A stretch of DNA of 62,624 bases from positions 1 to 62,624 of the forward strand of contig CALAOT010000110.1 of the NCBI GenBank assembly GCA_937889545.1. The letters run 5' to 3'. Each line of letters opens with the position of its first letter. Position 1 is the stretch's first letter. This DNA comes from an uncultured Opitutaceae bacterium. Lineage in GTDB: Bacteria; Verrucomicrobiota; Verrucomicrobiia; Opitutales; Opitutaceae. Made by a program: the position numbers and the translations under genes. The notes beneath the pieces were generated by a model. It ran no database searches. It saw nothing but the letters and a program-made list of their open reading frames with translations, and was not told where the DNA came from. Of the stretch, positions 46,296-54,489 are shown piece by piece.

Positions 46296-46567
46296 AAGTC
46301 GAGTCTACCGCGTCGTTCCGGAGGTGCCTACGTGGCCTCTCTGATGAGAGGCTCCAGTCCATTCTGGACGCCATGCACGCAGTGGCCGAGTCCTACGGCC
46401 GTCCCCATCTACACGCTGGAATCGGCTTACGAGTGATCGGTGACTTCATGGAGTGCCGCGACGCTCTCGACCAGCGGCTGGTATTCCAAAGACAAGGGGG
46501 GTCGCTAGTGTTCGACTTCTACGGGAACCACGACGAGGTCCGCGCGTTTCTGAGAAATCAGCAGTGA
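46292..46567 (+). CDS. Putative RelE/YafQ-superfamily toxin
   Basis: 91 aa, GTG start 46292 inside the antitoxin stop. Small, basic-helical, with a C-terminal beta part LDQRLVFQRQGGSLVFDFYG and NHDEVRAFLRN in the place where RelE-like ribonucleases carry their last strands and catalytic residues. Similarity is weak; assignment leans on the coupled RelB upstream. Confidence 0.6.
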   Translation: MKVESTASFRRCLRGLSDERLQSILDAMHAVAESYGRPHLHAGIGLRVIGDFMECRDALDQRLVFQRQGGSLVFDFYGNHDEVRAFLRNQQ

Positions 46568-46594
46568 AAGGGACTCAGAAAGGCGTTTAGCACC

Positions 46595-46654
46595 GCGTTC
46601 GAATCCTGTTTGGTGGACCAGGTTGTTGTTTAGCACGAACCAAAGGGTGCTAAA
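46595..46654 (+). repeat. 60-bp direct repeat, copy 2, with perfect hairpin and T run
   Basis: Second copy. GTTTAGCAC (46628-46636) pairs perfectly with GTGCTAAAC (46647-46655), followed by TTTTT, so it can also terminate the toxin transcript. Upstream, GTTCGAATCC...GGACCA (46597-46620) has the spacing of a tRNA T-loop and acceptor 3' end, but no tRNA body precedes it. Confidence 0.85.
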
Positions 46655-46655
46655 C

Positions 46656-46964
46656 TTTTTCTGCGAACAATAATTCTGGGTGCTAAACCGGGGTCGCCTT
46701 CCTCGCTAAACCCCAGGAGCGATGAGGCCCTGAAGCCAACTCAGAACTGGCTGCCTCTGAAGGGCTAAACACTGGGTTCATCATGAACGCCGAACGAGGG
46801 CATTATGGAAGCAGAGCTTAAAAGTTGTTGGTTTGCTTGTTGTTGTGATCCCATCGATTGTGGCCCCTCAACTTGAGATTGGGTGGCCACAGGGCAATCT
46901 CTTGAGCCAGATGATGTCATGTTATACCTTGACATTTTAATTCTTTCGTCATGCTTTAGCCTGC
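46656..46964. promoter_or_regulatory. 309-bp leader with GCTAAAC repeats and a likely promoter
   Basis: No gene. GCTAAAC occurs at 46682, 46705 and 46764 in the same orientation as the end of the preceding hairpin. A consensus -35 TTGACA is at 46929-46934, about 30 bp before the ATG of the HTH-HEPN gene; the -10 is weak. The repeats could be operator half-sites or recombination sites. Confidence 0.45.
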
Positions 46965-47993
46965 ATGTCTATTGACCTCCGCCCTTCCCTACTCAAAGCA
47001 TTGGATTCGGCCATTCAGCCGATGCAAGCTGCTCGGTGCGCTGTCATACGCCCCAGTCGTGGTTGGTTAAAGGCCATTCGTGAATCGCTGGGCCTGAGCC
47101 ATGCTGCGGTTGCCAACAAGATCGGCATCAGCCGCCAAGCGTATTTCGAAATAGAGCAGCGGGAAGATCGTGAGAAAATTTCGATCGAAAACCTTAGCCG
47201 TGCCGCTGCCGCACTCAAATGCGAGTTGGTCTACTTCCTTGTGCCTCAGGCAAAGGACACGGAGACGTTCGCGACCCTCGCCACCAAGGAGGACTCGAAG
47301 ACGCGAAACCTTGAGGCTGCCGAACACTCAATGGTCCTCGAGGGGCAAGGGAGCCTACGTAAGACGGACGACAAGAACATCGAGTTGGCAAAGATGATAT
47401 TCTGGCTGCGGCAAAACCTCGAGCTCTATGAGCTAATCTCGGTAAATGTTGAGAGCTTAAGGGCAGTCGGAGCGAGTGAAGCCCTATTTAGCCATATTCA
47501 TCGGTTGGCGATGGAGGCAATCGCCGTAACGTTATGTAAGATCTATGAAGAGGAGAAACGGAATGAACTTAACTCAATAATCGGTGTCATCAACGCACTT
47601 CCTGAAAGAGCTTCGTACACTCAAGCACAATTACATTCAGTCGAACGCTTCGCTGAGAAACATGGGATGCGCAAGGAGTGCGACCATCCAAAGGAATATC
47701 TGGCACAGCTCCTTCTAGAATTCACTGTTGCCCACGAGAAGGGGTTCTCAAGCCTAAGACAATTCCGGAACAAATTCGCGAGTCATAGCGAACATAAATT
47801 CGAGCTCGGAACTCTACCGTCGTTTGAGGAATTTGAAGCCCTCTACGCATTCGCAGATGGGTTCTATCGCCTAATCTCCGAGGAATTCCTCAATGTCGGA
47901 CCAGCCCTCTTTGAGCTGTATGTTCGGAATGGATTCAAGAGGCTATTGAAAGCGATCGGCATAAAACATCCGGTGCAAAGATTCCCCTTCTAG
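46965..47993 (+). CDS. 'Mobile mystery protein A' HTH fused to HEPN/AbiU2-like domain
   Basis: 342 aa. Residues 8-95 match the XRE-type 'mobile mystery protein A': SLLKALDSAIQPM, RPSRGWLKAIRESLGLS, IGISRQAYFEIEQ, AAALKCELVYFLVPQ. That family usually ends near 150 aa. Here a linker (100-135) leads to a ~200-residue helical domain with HRLAMEAIAVTLCKIYEEE (179-197) and FRNKFASHSEH, giving R268-x5-H274, the RNase-type motif of HEPN domains, in AbiU2-like surroundings. The N-terminus should repress the operon; the C-terminus could be an effector RNase or a sensor. Two bases separate it from the Fic gene. Confidence 0.72.
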   Translation: MSIDLRPSLLKALDSAIQPMQAARCAVIRPSRGWLKAIRESLGLSHAAVANKIGISRQAYFEIEQREDREKISIENLSRAAAALKCELVYFLVPQAKDTETFATLATKEDSKTRNLEAAEHSMVLEGQGSLRKTDDKNIELAKMIFWLRQNLELYELISVNVESLRAVGASEALFSHIHRLAMEAIAVTLCKIYEEEKRNELNSIIGVINALPERASYTQAQLHSVERFAEKHGMRKECDHPKEYLAQLLLEFTVAHEKGFSSLRQFRNKFASHSEHKFELGTLPSFEEFEALYAFADGFYRLISEEFLNVGPALFELYVRNGFKRLLKAIGIKHPVQRFPF

Positions 47994-47995
47994 TC

Positions 47996-48601
47996 ATGGC
48001 GGATCATCTTTGGCAGGCCGAACCAGGCCAAACTGAACTAGACGAAAGTGAGAAGCTCGACCTAATCCCGAGCCTAATCACGCGTTCGCAGCTCAATGAG
48101 TATGAATTACTGAACACAGCAAATGCTCGAGATTGGGCTATGTCCTCTAGCGTCCAGAAGCGAGTTGACTTGCTCACCGACTTCTTCGCCCGGGAGCTTC
48201 ATCGAAAGATGTTTTCGAGTGTCTGGAAATGGGCTGGCAAATACAGAACCACCGATCGCAATGTGGGCTGGGAGCCACATCGAATAACCGAGGGGGTGAG
48301 AGTCGCTTTCGACAACGCCAGGCATTGGGTTACACACAACACCTATTCGGTCGCTGAGTCGGCTATAAGGCTGCATTACCATCTCGTAGCGATTCACCCG
48401 TGGTCTAACGGTAACGGAAGGCACGCTCGATTGATCGCTGACGTCTTGATGGTTTCTCGCGGAATGAAAGAGCTTCCTTGGGGTGGCACGCGGTCCGACC
48501 TCCTAAGAGCCGGTACGACTCGAAGCCACTATATTGAAGCCTTGAGAAAGGCGGACGGCGGAGCGTTTGAGCCTCTCTTGGACTTCTGTTCAGGAAGGTA
48601 G
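47996..48601 (+). CDS. Fic-domain protein ('mobile mystery protein B')
   Basis: 201 aa. Fic core motif IHPWSNGNGRHARLI (133-147): His134, GNGR and final Arg are kept, but the acidic residue that binds Mg in AMPylating Fic proteins is Asn138, as I recall for the mobile-mystery-B group. MFSSVWKWAGKYRTTDRN and HRITEGVRVAFDNARHW precede it. It would modify a target protein with a nucleotide or phosphate moiety and be held in check by protein A. Coupled tightly to the HTH-HEPN gene. Confidence 0.85.
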   Translation: MADHLWQAEPGQTELDESEKLDLIPSLITRSQLNEYELLNTANARDWAMSSSVQKRVDLLTDFFARELHRKMFSSVWKWAGKYRTTDRNVGWEPHRITEGVRVAFDNARHWVTHNTYSVAESAIRLHYHLVAIHPWSNGNGRHARLIADVLMVSRGMKELPWGGTRSDLLRAGTTRSHYIEALRKADGGAFEPLLDFCSGR

Positions 48602-48628
48602 GGCTACCTTCCTTGTCGAAACGGCTGA

Positions 48629-48913
48629 TTATCGCTCACGCCTATAATCGGTGGGAGCAAGTCCGGTCTCCTTTCTAAAGAGCTGCGCGAAATGGCTCGG
48701 GTTAGAATAGCCGACTTCGTTGGCGATTGTGATCACGCTATTCTTCGTTTCTCGCAGCAGGCGCCGCGCAGCGTCGATCCGCAGTTTGATTTGGTATTGT
48801 GAGGGAGGAACGCCTGTGGCGCGTTTGAACAGGCGGTTGAAGTGAAACTCACTCATTCCGTCCTGCTCCGCGAGCCGCGGGAGGCTGAACTCCTCGGCAA
48901 GGTGCTCCGCCAT
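48629..48913 (-). pseudogene. AraC-type DNA-binding domain, N-terminus lost
   Basis: 94 aa with both AraC helix-turn-helix units (FSLPRLAEQDGMSEFHFNRL; ITIANEVGYSNPSHFAQLFR) and an intact end. Family-like residues (DITDWMAEHLAEE) continue ~10 codons before the ATG, then a TAG stop appears where the ligand-binding half should be. Most likely a 5'-truncated gene at a rearrangement, although a free-standing domain could still bind DNA. Convergent with the Fic gene. Confidence 0.65.
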
Positions 48914-49094
48914 CCAGTCGGTGATATCGCTGCATGCTGACGATTTCGATGCCGCCTACTCAGTATTGTGTGGTTTACCTGACGTGGATCCCGGCAAGCT
49001 CGCAACTGCGGCCGTAGCGCGGGTGCCTTGGTGGCTGTCGAATTGGCTCTACGCCACAGCAATGTAAGAGCGGTCGTTGGCCTCGACGGGTCAT

Positions 49095-50153
49095 ATGGAA
49101 CCAGTGGAGGCGCTAGCGTCCTTAGGCGGTTGCCCGAGTATGATACGCGGCAAGCTGGCAGTCGGAATCGCCCACAGTCGCTATCAACCGAATCTTGCGG
49201 CCTATGAGGCATACCTGAAGACCTGCCACCTCGCTGCGAAGGTCACGCCCGAGTCGCTCAAACTGGCGCAGCGCTGCTACGAACAGGCGAGCGAATTGGA
49301 CCCGGCATTTCCACTCCCTCACATAGGAATAGGCCTCAATTGGGTGTCCGTGATGATTTTCGGCGGGCGCCCCACTCATGAGGCAGTGCCGGCTGCGCGT
49401 GCTGCAGCCCTAAAGGCGTTGTTGCTCGATCCCGCGCTCCCGGAAGCGCATGCACTCTTGGGCCTACTGGCGGCGTTGTACGAGCTGGATTGGGCTGCGG
49501 CAGAGCGTCACTTCGATCACCCGATGGCGAAGCAGGCAAGCTTCACCACCTTTCGCCCGATTTATGGCTGGATGCAGTTTCAGCGCGGAAATACCGAATC
49601 TGCGATTGATTTGGCCCGACGTGCGATCGAGGAGGACTCCCTCGACGTCTGGCCACGAATGAACCTGCAGGCGTACCTGCAATACGTCGGCAGGGAAGCG
49701 GACGCACTCGATCAACTTCAGAAAGTCCTGGAACTTGACCCCAATCAGGTCGTTGCTCTCGTGGCGATGTCGATGCTCGTTACTTACCGAGGCGACCTGG
49801 CTCAAGGGGTGAGCTTAGCGCGGCGCGCCCACACGATTGCCCCGTGGTATCCTGATGCAGTGGCTGCACTCGCGGGGCTTCTGCACCTCCAAGGAGAGGC
49901 CGCCGAATCGCAGACTCTTGCGAAGACCCTTGAAGCTAGTGATGCCCCGGTTCAGGCGCTATTCCACCTGCTCCGCGGCGAGGTGGATGTGGGAGCCGAC
50001 TGGGTGGAGAAGGCCATCGAGCAGCGCGACCTTTCGATGATGATCTACCTGCGCTTTGTCGCCTGGCGGGAGCTCCGGGCGAGCAACCGCTGGCCGAACA
50101 TCGCGAAGATGCTGAATCTGCCGGAGACCGCTAGGACTTCAGTCGCTTTATGA
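49095..50153 (+). pseudogene. TPR-repeat protein, probably 5'-truncated
   Basis: About 350 aa of tetratricopeptide-like helices (AQRCYEQASELDPAFPLPHI, AALKALLLDPALPEAHALLG, ALDQLQKVLELDPNQVVALV). The region NLAAYEAYLKTCHLAAKVTPESL is the usual linker into the TPR part of kinase-TPR or CadC-like regulators, so the N-terminal signalling half appears lost. ATG 49095 or 49140 may still start translation. The 3' end overlaps the RelE gene on the other strand by 23 bp. The break lies next to the truncated AraC. Confidence 0.6.
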
Positions 50154-50418
50154 ACTGGGCCTCGAAGATCTCATATACCAGCTGCCGCTCCTCAATGACG
50201 ATGGCTTCGATAGCATTGTCCGACGCATAGCTGAAAATGACTCGGTGCCGGCCCACGCGAAGGCGATAGTAACCCGCTAGATTGCCCTCCAATGCGCGAA
50301 TGTCTCCTCGCTCTGAACGAAGAGCCCCGAGTGCTAACTTGACCGCCCGCCTCGGTTCCTGAGCGAGCCTACGCGCATATTCAACGACCTGCGTCGACGG
50401 CCGCAAAACACGTGCCAT
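50131..50418 (-). CDS. RelE/ParE-family toxin
   Basis: 95 aa. RelE fold signatures: EPRRAVKLALGALRSERGDI, LEGNLAGYYRLRVGRHRVIFSY and VIEERQLVYEIF, with the basic Arg cluster and C-terminal aromatic used for ribosome-dependent mRNA cleavage. Its ATG shares one base with the antitoxin stop (TAATG), so expression is coupled and the antitoxin comes first. Confidence 0.85.
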   Translation of the reverse strand: MARVLRPSTQVVEYARRLAQEPRRAVKLALGALRSERGDIRALEGNLAGYYRLRVGRHRVIFSYASDNAIEAIVIEERQLVYEIFEAQFIKRLKS

Positions 50419-50663
50419 TAGGGAATGTCGCCCAGACTTCCGAACTGCGTGCGGCCGGCCTTATGTTCGCCTATCGCGTGCATCGCCGCAGCGTTCCCCA
50501 TAATCTCAAGCGTCTCGGCAATCGCACTCATACGCTCATGCCCGATCATGCAGGCCACGGGCTCGTCATGACGGGTGACCGTGACTACATTTCCCTTTTC
50601 GGCAGCCTTGACCAAAGCAGGGAACGAATCCTGGCCTTCTGTGATGCTCACGGTAGATTTCAT
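50418..50663 (-). CDS. Phd/YefM-family antitoxin
   Basis: 81 aa: MKSTVSITEGQDSFPALVK, VTVTRHDEPVACMIGHERMS, the typical Phd/YefM DNA-binding half, then a C-terminal toxin-binding helix (IGEHKAGRTQFGS). The frame continues upstream through the tRNA gene, which is not coding. First gene of the pair, transcribed away from tRNA-Ala. Confidence 0.85.
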   Translation of the reverse strand: MKSTVSITEGQDSFPALVKAAEKGNVVTVTRHDEPVACMIGHERMSAIAETLEIMGNAAAMHAIGEHKAGRTQFGSLGDIP

Positions 50664-50749
50664 GACAAAACCTGTAGTTTTATCCAAATTGAAGTCAACA
50701 TTTTCTAAGCGCCTTGAGAGGCTCGGTTTGTAGGACGAAGCGAAAAGAT

Positions 50750-50818
50750 GTTTAGCGTCGGCCTCAAGAACCACAGCGTCCCGAGATGCCGGTGAGTCGA
50801 GATCAGGAATCGCTAAAC
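50750..50818. repeat. GTTTAGCG ... CGCTAAAC inverted repeat next to tRNA-Ala
   Basis: Perfect 8-bp arms (50750-50757 and 50811-50818) at the island edge, 72 bp from the tRNA 3' end. The arm is the same 7-mer found in the relB-flanking repeats 4 kb away. Confidence 0.6.
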
Positions 50819-50889
50819 AGGCAACCCGTAGTACCCATTGTCTTCCAAGCATCTGCCGGATCCATGTAACATTCGGTTCAATTCCCGGA

Positions 50890-50965
50890 TGGTGGAGCAG
50901 ATCGGGATCAAACCGACGACCTCGTCGTTGCGAACGACGCGCTCTATCAACTGAGCTACTGCCCC
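50890..50965 (-). tRNA. tRNA-Ala (anticodon CGC)
   Basis: 76 nt with encoded CCA. All four stems close: acceptor GGGGCAG/CTGCTCC (one G-U), D-arm GCTC/GAGC, anticodon stem CGTCG/CGACG around TTCGCAA, T-arm GTCGG/CCGAT. The 3' end faces the AT-rich island, the usual orientation for integrase-driven insertion. Confidence 0.97.
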
Positions 50966-51029
50966 GTGAGGAAGGGAAGTTATCTAAAATCCAGCACCGG
51001 CAAGTCCACAACAATCATGGGGCGGATCC

Positions 51030-52052
51030 TCAAGCTATGCGGGCGTGGTCGGCTTCGCCGCCCATTCGCGCAAAAATCAGCTTGCCGGCCCCCGTCGGGA
51101 GCAGGCTGACGATCTCGACCGCGACATGCTGGCCAATGTGCGGGCGGCCCCCGGTGACGACAACCATCGAGCCGTCGGCAAGATAGCCGATCGCCTGCCC
51201 CTCCTCCTTGCCGGGCTTCACGAGCTCGATCTCGAGCCTCTCCCCGATCATGAGCTCCGGCTGGAGGGACTTCGAAAGCTTATTCAGATTGAGCCACGGG
51301 ACGCCCTGGAACTCGGCCATCTTGGCCAGGTTGTAGTCGGTCGTGAGCAGCTTGGCCCGCATCGATTGGGCGAGGAACACGAGCTTCGCATCGACGTCCT
51401 CCCTTCTGGCCACCTCGCTCTCGATGATCCGGATGTCCAGGCTCTTGATCGCGCGCAGGGCGTTCAGCACGTCAAGCCCCCGGCGGCCGCGCGCCTGCCG
51501 CATGGGGTCCGTCGCATCCGCGATCGACTGGAGCTCAGCCAGGACGAAGCGCGGGATGACGAGCGCCGCGCTCAGGAATCCCGTCTCGCAGACCCGGGCG
51601 ATCCTGCCGTCGATGAGGACGCTCGTGTCGACGACGACGAGCGGGACGTCCACCTCGTGCGGGACGAACCGGACATACGGGATGACGAGGTTGAACTCGT
51701 CCTTGCCGCGAAGCGCGATGACGGTCCCCAGGTAGGGGCAGACCAGGAAAAGCGCGAGCCGGGCGAGAAAGATCATCTCGGGATCGCCGTCCGCGAAGAG
51801 CGGCGACGTCCCGACCAGGTTCGCGATGACGGAGCCGACCGCGATCCCGAACGTCAGCGCCGACAGCCCCCGGAGCGAGAACCCCTTGAGCATCACGTCA
51901 ACCAGTACGACGAGCGCGCCTATGCAGAACCCGATCGCGGATGCGGTCACCCGATAGTTGTCCCACTCGCGGACCGTGTAGCACACCAGCCATCCCCCCG
52001 CGGTGCACAGGAGCACGAACACGAGCCGGATCGGGAAGAGGGTCTTGTTCAT
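51030..52052 (-). CDS. PIN-TRAM domain membrane protein (YacL-like)
   Basis: 340 aa from ATG 52052. Four hydrophobic helices (about 5-110), then a PIN nuclease domain beginning VVVDTSVLIDGRIARV with further acidic residues near ELQSIAD and LTTDYNLAKMA, and a C-terminal TRAM (LEIELVKPGKEEGQAIGYL, GSMVVVTGG). Same layout as Bacillus YacL. Probably a membrane-bound RNA-binding or RNase protein. The start is fixed by its overlap with the stop of the 48-aa peptide gene. Confidence 0.9.
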   Translation of the reverse strand: MNKTLFPIRLVFVLLCTAGGWLVCYTVREWDNYRVTASAIGFCIGALVVLVDVMLKGFSLRGLSALTFGIAVGSVIANLVGTSPLFADGDPEMIFLARLALFLVCPYLGTVIALRGKDEFNLVIPYVRFVPHEVDVPLVVVDTSVLIDGRIARVCETGFLSAALVIPRFVLAELQSIADATDPMRQARGRRGLDVLNALRAIKSLDIRIIESEVARREDVDAKLVFLAQSMRAKLLTTDYNLAKMAEFQGVPWLNLNKLSKSLQPELMIGERLEIELVKPGKEEGQAIGYLADGSMVVVTGGRPHIGQHVAVEIVSLLPTGAGKLIFARMGGEADHARIA

Positions 52053-52195
52053 GGCTTCGGCTGGGAGCCCCGCCCGGTGAGCAGCCACACGAGGACCGGC
52101 GCGACGATGAATACGGCCATCACGACGAGGATGATCGCACGCACGCGGCGCGCGTGCGCGTCCGGCTTTGCTCTCTCGGGTGTCTCGGTATCCAT
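52049..52195 (-). CDS. 48-aa single-span membrane peptide coupled to the PIN-TRAM gene
   Basis: Begins MDTETPERAKPDAHARRVRA, then a hydrophobic span (IILVVMAVFIVAPVLVWLL) and a short polar tail ending PKP. Cytoplasmic charged N-terminus, one helix. Its stop overlaps the PIN-TRAM start by ATGA, strong evidence that it is translated. Role unknown; may assemble with the PIN protein. Confidence 0.6.
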   Translation of the reverse strand: MDTETPERAKPDAHARRVRAIILVVMAVFIVAPVLVWLLTGRGSQPKP

Positions 52196-52284
52196 TTCAG
52201 AGGACGGAGGCAACCTGACTGCGGCCAAAAACGCAATCCCACGAACGGCTCGACAGCAGGGTGGGATTTTGCGTCCTTGCGGCT

Positions 52285-53139
52285 ATGCTGGAGCAGCTCA
52301 CAGTCCTCGCACCGGGCCTGATCGGGGGTTCCGTCGCCCGGGCTGCGCGGGCGCGCGGCGCCGCGCGCCGGATCGTCCTCTGGGCCCGGCGGGCCGAGGC
52401 GAGGATCGCCCTGGCCGAGCAGCCATGGTGCAGCGCGACGAGCGAGACGCCCGAGGAGGCGGTGGAGGGCGCAGCCCTGGTGGTCATCGCGGCGCCGGTG
52501 GACCGCATCGTGCCCCTGGCGCGCCAGATCGCCCCCCGCCTGAAGGCGGGCGCCATCGTCTGCGACGTCGGCAGCGTGAAGGGCGAGATTTCCCGGCTGG
52601 GACACGAGGCCGTCCACGGAAAAGCCCACTTTGTGGGAACCCACCCCATGGCGGGCTCCGAGAAGACGGGCTGGGAGCACGGCAGCGCCGAGATGTTCGA
52701 GGGAAGGACGTGCTTTGTCACGCCGGCCGATTCCACTGACGCGGGCGCGGTGGCCAGGGTCGTCAGCTTCTGGAGGGACCTCGGGGCGGAGGTGGTCACG
52801 ATCGACCCCGACAAGCACGATGAGATAGTCGCCCACATAAGTCACCTTCCCCAGCTGCTCGCCTCCTCGCTCTGCGCGTTCCTCGCCACCCGCGACCCCG
52901 CCTGGCGCAACTACGCGGGCGGGGGCCTGAGGGACACGACCCGGATCGCGGCCTCCGATCCGAAGCTTTGGAGGACGATCCTCGAGGAGAACCGGGACGA
53001 GGTCCTGCGCGCGCTTAGGCGATTCCAGGATGACCTTGAGGGGTTTCATGCGGCGCTGGCCAACCGCGACTTTCTCGAGGTGATGTCCCGGCTGGAGCGC
53101 GGCCGGGCCTACCGCGACAAGTTCCGCCCGTCTCCGTGA
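52285..53139 (+). CDS. tyrA: Prephenate dehydrogenase
   Basis: 284 aa from ATG 52285. NAD loop LAPGLIGGSVARAARARG, substrate site GTHPMAGSEKTGWEH with the catalytic His, and HISHLPQLLASSL. Makes 4-hydroxyphenylpyruvate for tyrosine. The earlier in-frame start (52261) would put extra residues before the Rossmann strand. The stop overlaps aroA. Confidence 0.92.
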   Translation: MLEQLTVLAPGLIGGSVARAARARGAARRIVLWARRAEARIALAEQPWCSATSETPEEAVEGAALVVIAAPVDRIVPLARQIAPRLKAGAIVCDVGSVKGEISRLGHEAVHGKAHFVGTHPMAGSEKTGWEHGSAEMFEGRTCFVTPADSTDAGAVARVVSFWRDLGAEVVTIDPDKHDEIVAHISHLPQLLASSLCAFLATRDPAWRNYAGGGLRDTTRIAASDPKLWRTILEENRDEVLRALRRFQDDLEGFHAALANRDFLEVMSRLERGRAYRDKFRPSP

Positions 53140-54482
53140 CCCCTCCCCTGCAAGATCCCCTTGCGGTGAGGCCGTTTGTCCGGCCGGTCCGCGGCAGCGT
53201 GGGCCTTCCCGGCTCCAAGAGCCTGACGAACCGGGCGATGCTGCTCTCCGCGCTCTGCGACGGCCCCGTCACCCTCACCGGCGCGCTCTTCAGCGAGGAC
53301 ACGGTAATCATGGCGGAAGCCCTCCGAAGGCTCGGCTTCAGCGTGGCCGGGGACGAGGCCTCTCGCGAAATCCGGGTCGAGGGGCGCGGCGGCGAGGTCC
53401 CTGCGGGCGAAGCCGAGCTCTTCGCCGGCCTTTCGGGAACGGCGGCGCGGTTCCTCACGGCCCTCTGCGCCTCCTCGAGGCGCGGCGTGTACCGGGTGGA
53501 CGGGGTGGCGCAGATGCGCAGACGACCGATGAAGGGCCTGATCGACGCTCTCCGCGCCCAGGGCGCCGACATTCGGTGCCCCGGGGCGGAGGGCTTCCTC
53601 CCGGTCGAGATCCATGCCTGCGGACTGCGCGGCGGGCCCGTCGCAATCGACGCCCGGGAAAGCAGCCAGATGCTCTCGGCGCTCCTCATGGTGGCGCCCC
53701 TCGCCAGGGAGGCCGTCGTTGCGACTCCGGAGGCCGGGGTCCGCATGCCCTTCGTGCGGATGACCTTGCGCCAGATGGCCCAGTTCGGCCTAGGGGTTCC
53801 TGGGCGCGATGGCGCGCACGGGACGATCCGGGTGAGCCCGGCCGCGTACCATTCTCCCGGGACGTACGCCGTCGAGCCCGACGCAACCACCGCCAGCTAT
53901 TTCGCGGCCCTGCCGCTCGTCACCGGCGGGTCCCTGAGGCTCGACGGGCTGGGGCCGGCGGTCAGCAGCCTTCAGGGCGACCTCCGGTTCCTAGACGTCC
54001 TCGCGCAATGCGGGGCGGCCGTGACGGTCGGCGGCGGCGGGACCACGGTCTCATTCGCAGCGGACGCCCGGCCCCGCGCGACCACGCAGGATTTCTCCGG
54101 GTTCTCGGACACCTTCCTCACGCTCGCGGCGATCGCGCCGGTCCTCGACGGGCCGACTCGGATCCACGGGATCGGCCACACGCGCGGGCAGGAGACGGAC
54201 CGCGTCGCCGGGATGGCGGGCGAGCTGAGGCGCCTCGGCCAGGAGGTCATCGAGTCGGAGGACTCGCTCGAGATTCGCCCGGGACCCCTCCGCCGCGGCG
54301 TCACCGTCGAGACCCACGGCGACCACCGGTTTGCGATGAGCTTCGCGGTCCTCGGCTGCCGCGACCTGCGGGGCGACGGGCAGCCCTGGCTCTCCGTCGC
54401 CGGCCCGGCCTGCTGCGCGAAGACCTTCCCGGGATTTTTTGAATTGCTCGGCCGTGTTCGCGGAAAATCCTCGGGAACCTGA
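53136..54482 (+). CDS. aroA: 3-phosphoshikimate 1-carboxyvinyltransferase (EPSP synthase)
   Basis: 448 aa, GTG start in the tyrA stop. Signatures: LPGSKSLTNRAMLLSALCDG, LSGTAARFLTALC, DSRESSQ-like DARESSQMLSALL and THGDHRFAMSFAVL. Sixth step of the shikimate pathway. Glyphosate class cannot be told from sequence reading alone. Followed by cmk after 7 bp, a gene order conserved in many bacteria. Confidence 0.95.
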   Translation: MTPPLQDPLAVRPFVRPVRGSVGLPGSKSLTNRAMLLSALCDGPVTLTGALFSEDTVIMAEALRRLGFSVAGDEASREIRVEGRGGEVPAGEAELFAGLSGTAARFLTALCASSRRGVYRVDGVAQMRRRPMKGLIDALRAQGADIRCPGAEGFLPVEIHACGLRGGPVAIDARESSQMLSALLMVAPLAREAVVATPEAGVRMPFVRMTLRQMAQFGLGVPGRDGAHGTIRVSPAAYHSPGTYAVEPDATTASYFAALPLVTGGSLRLDGLGPAVSSLQGDLRFLDVLAQCGAAVTVGGGGTTVSFAADARPRATTQDFSGFSDTFLTLAAIAPVLDGPTRIHGIGHTRGQETDRVAGMAGELRRLGQEVIESEDSLEIRPGPLRRGVTVETHGDHRFAMSFAVLGCRDLRGDGQPWLSVAGPACCAKTFPGFFELLGRVRGKSSGT

Positions 54483-54489
54483 CCATCCG

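Noticed and set aside
45879-46655. Integron attC sites
   Set aside because: Repeat spacing and cassette-like layout are suggestive, but the RYYYAAC...GTTRRRY order and a foldable attC stem are not met, and no integrase is present.
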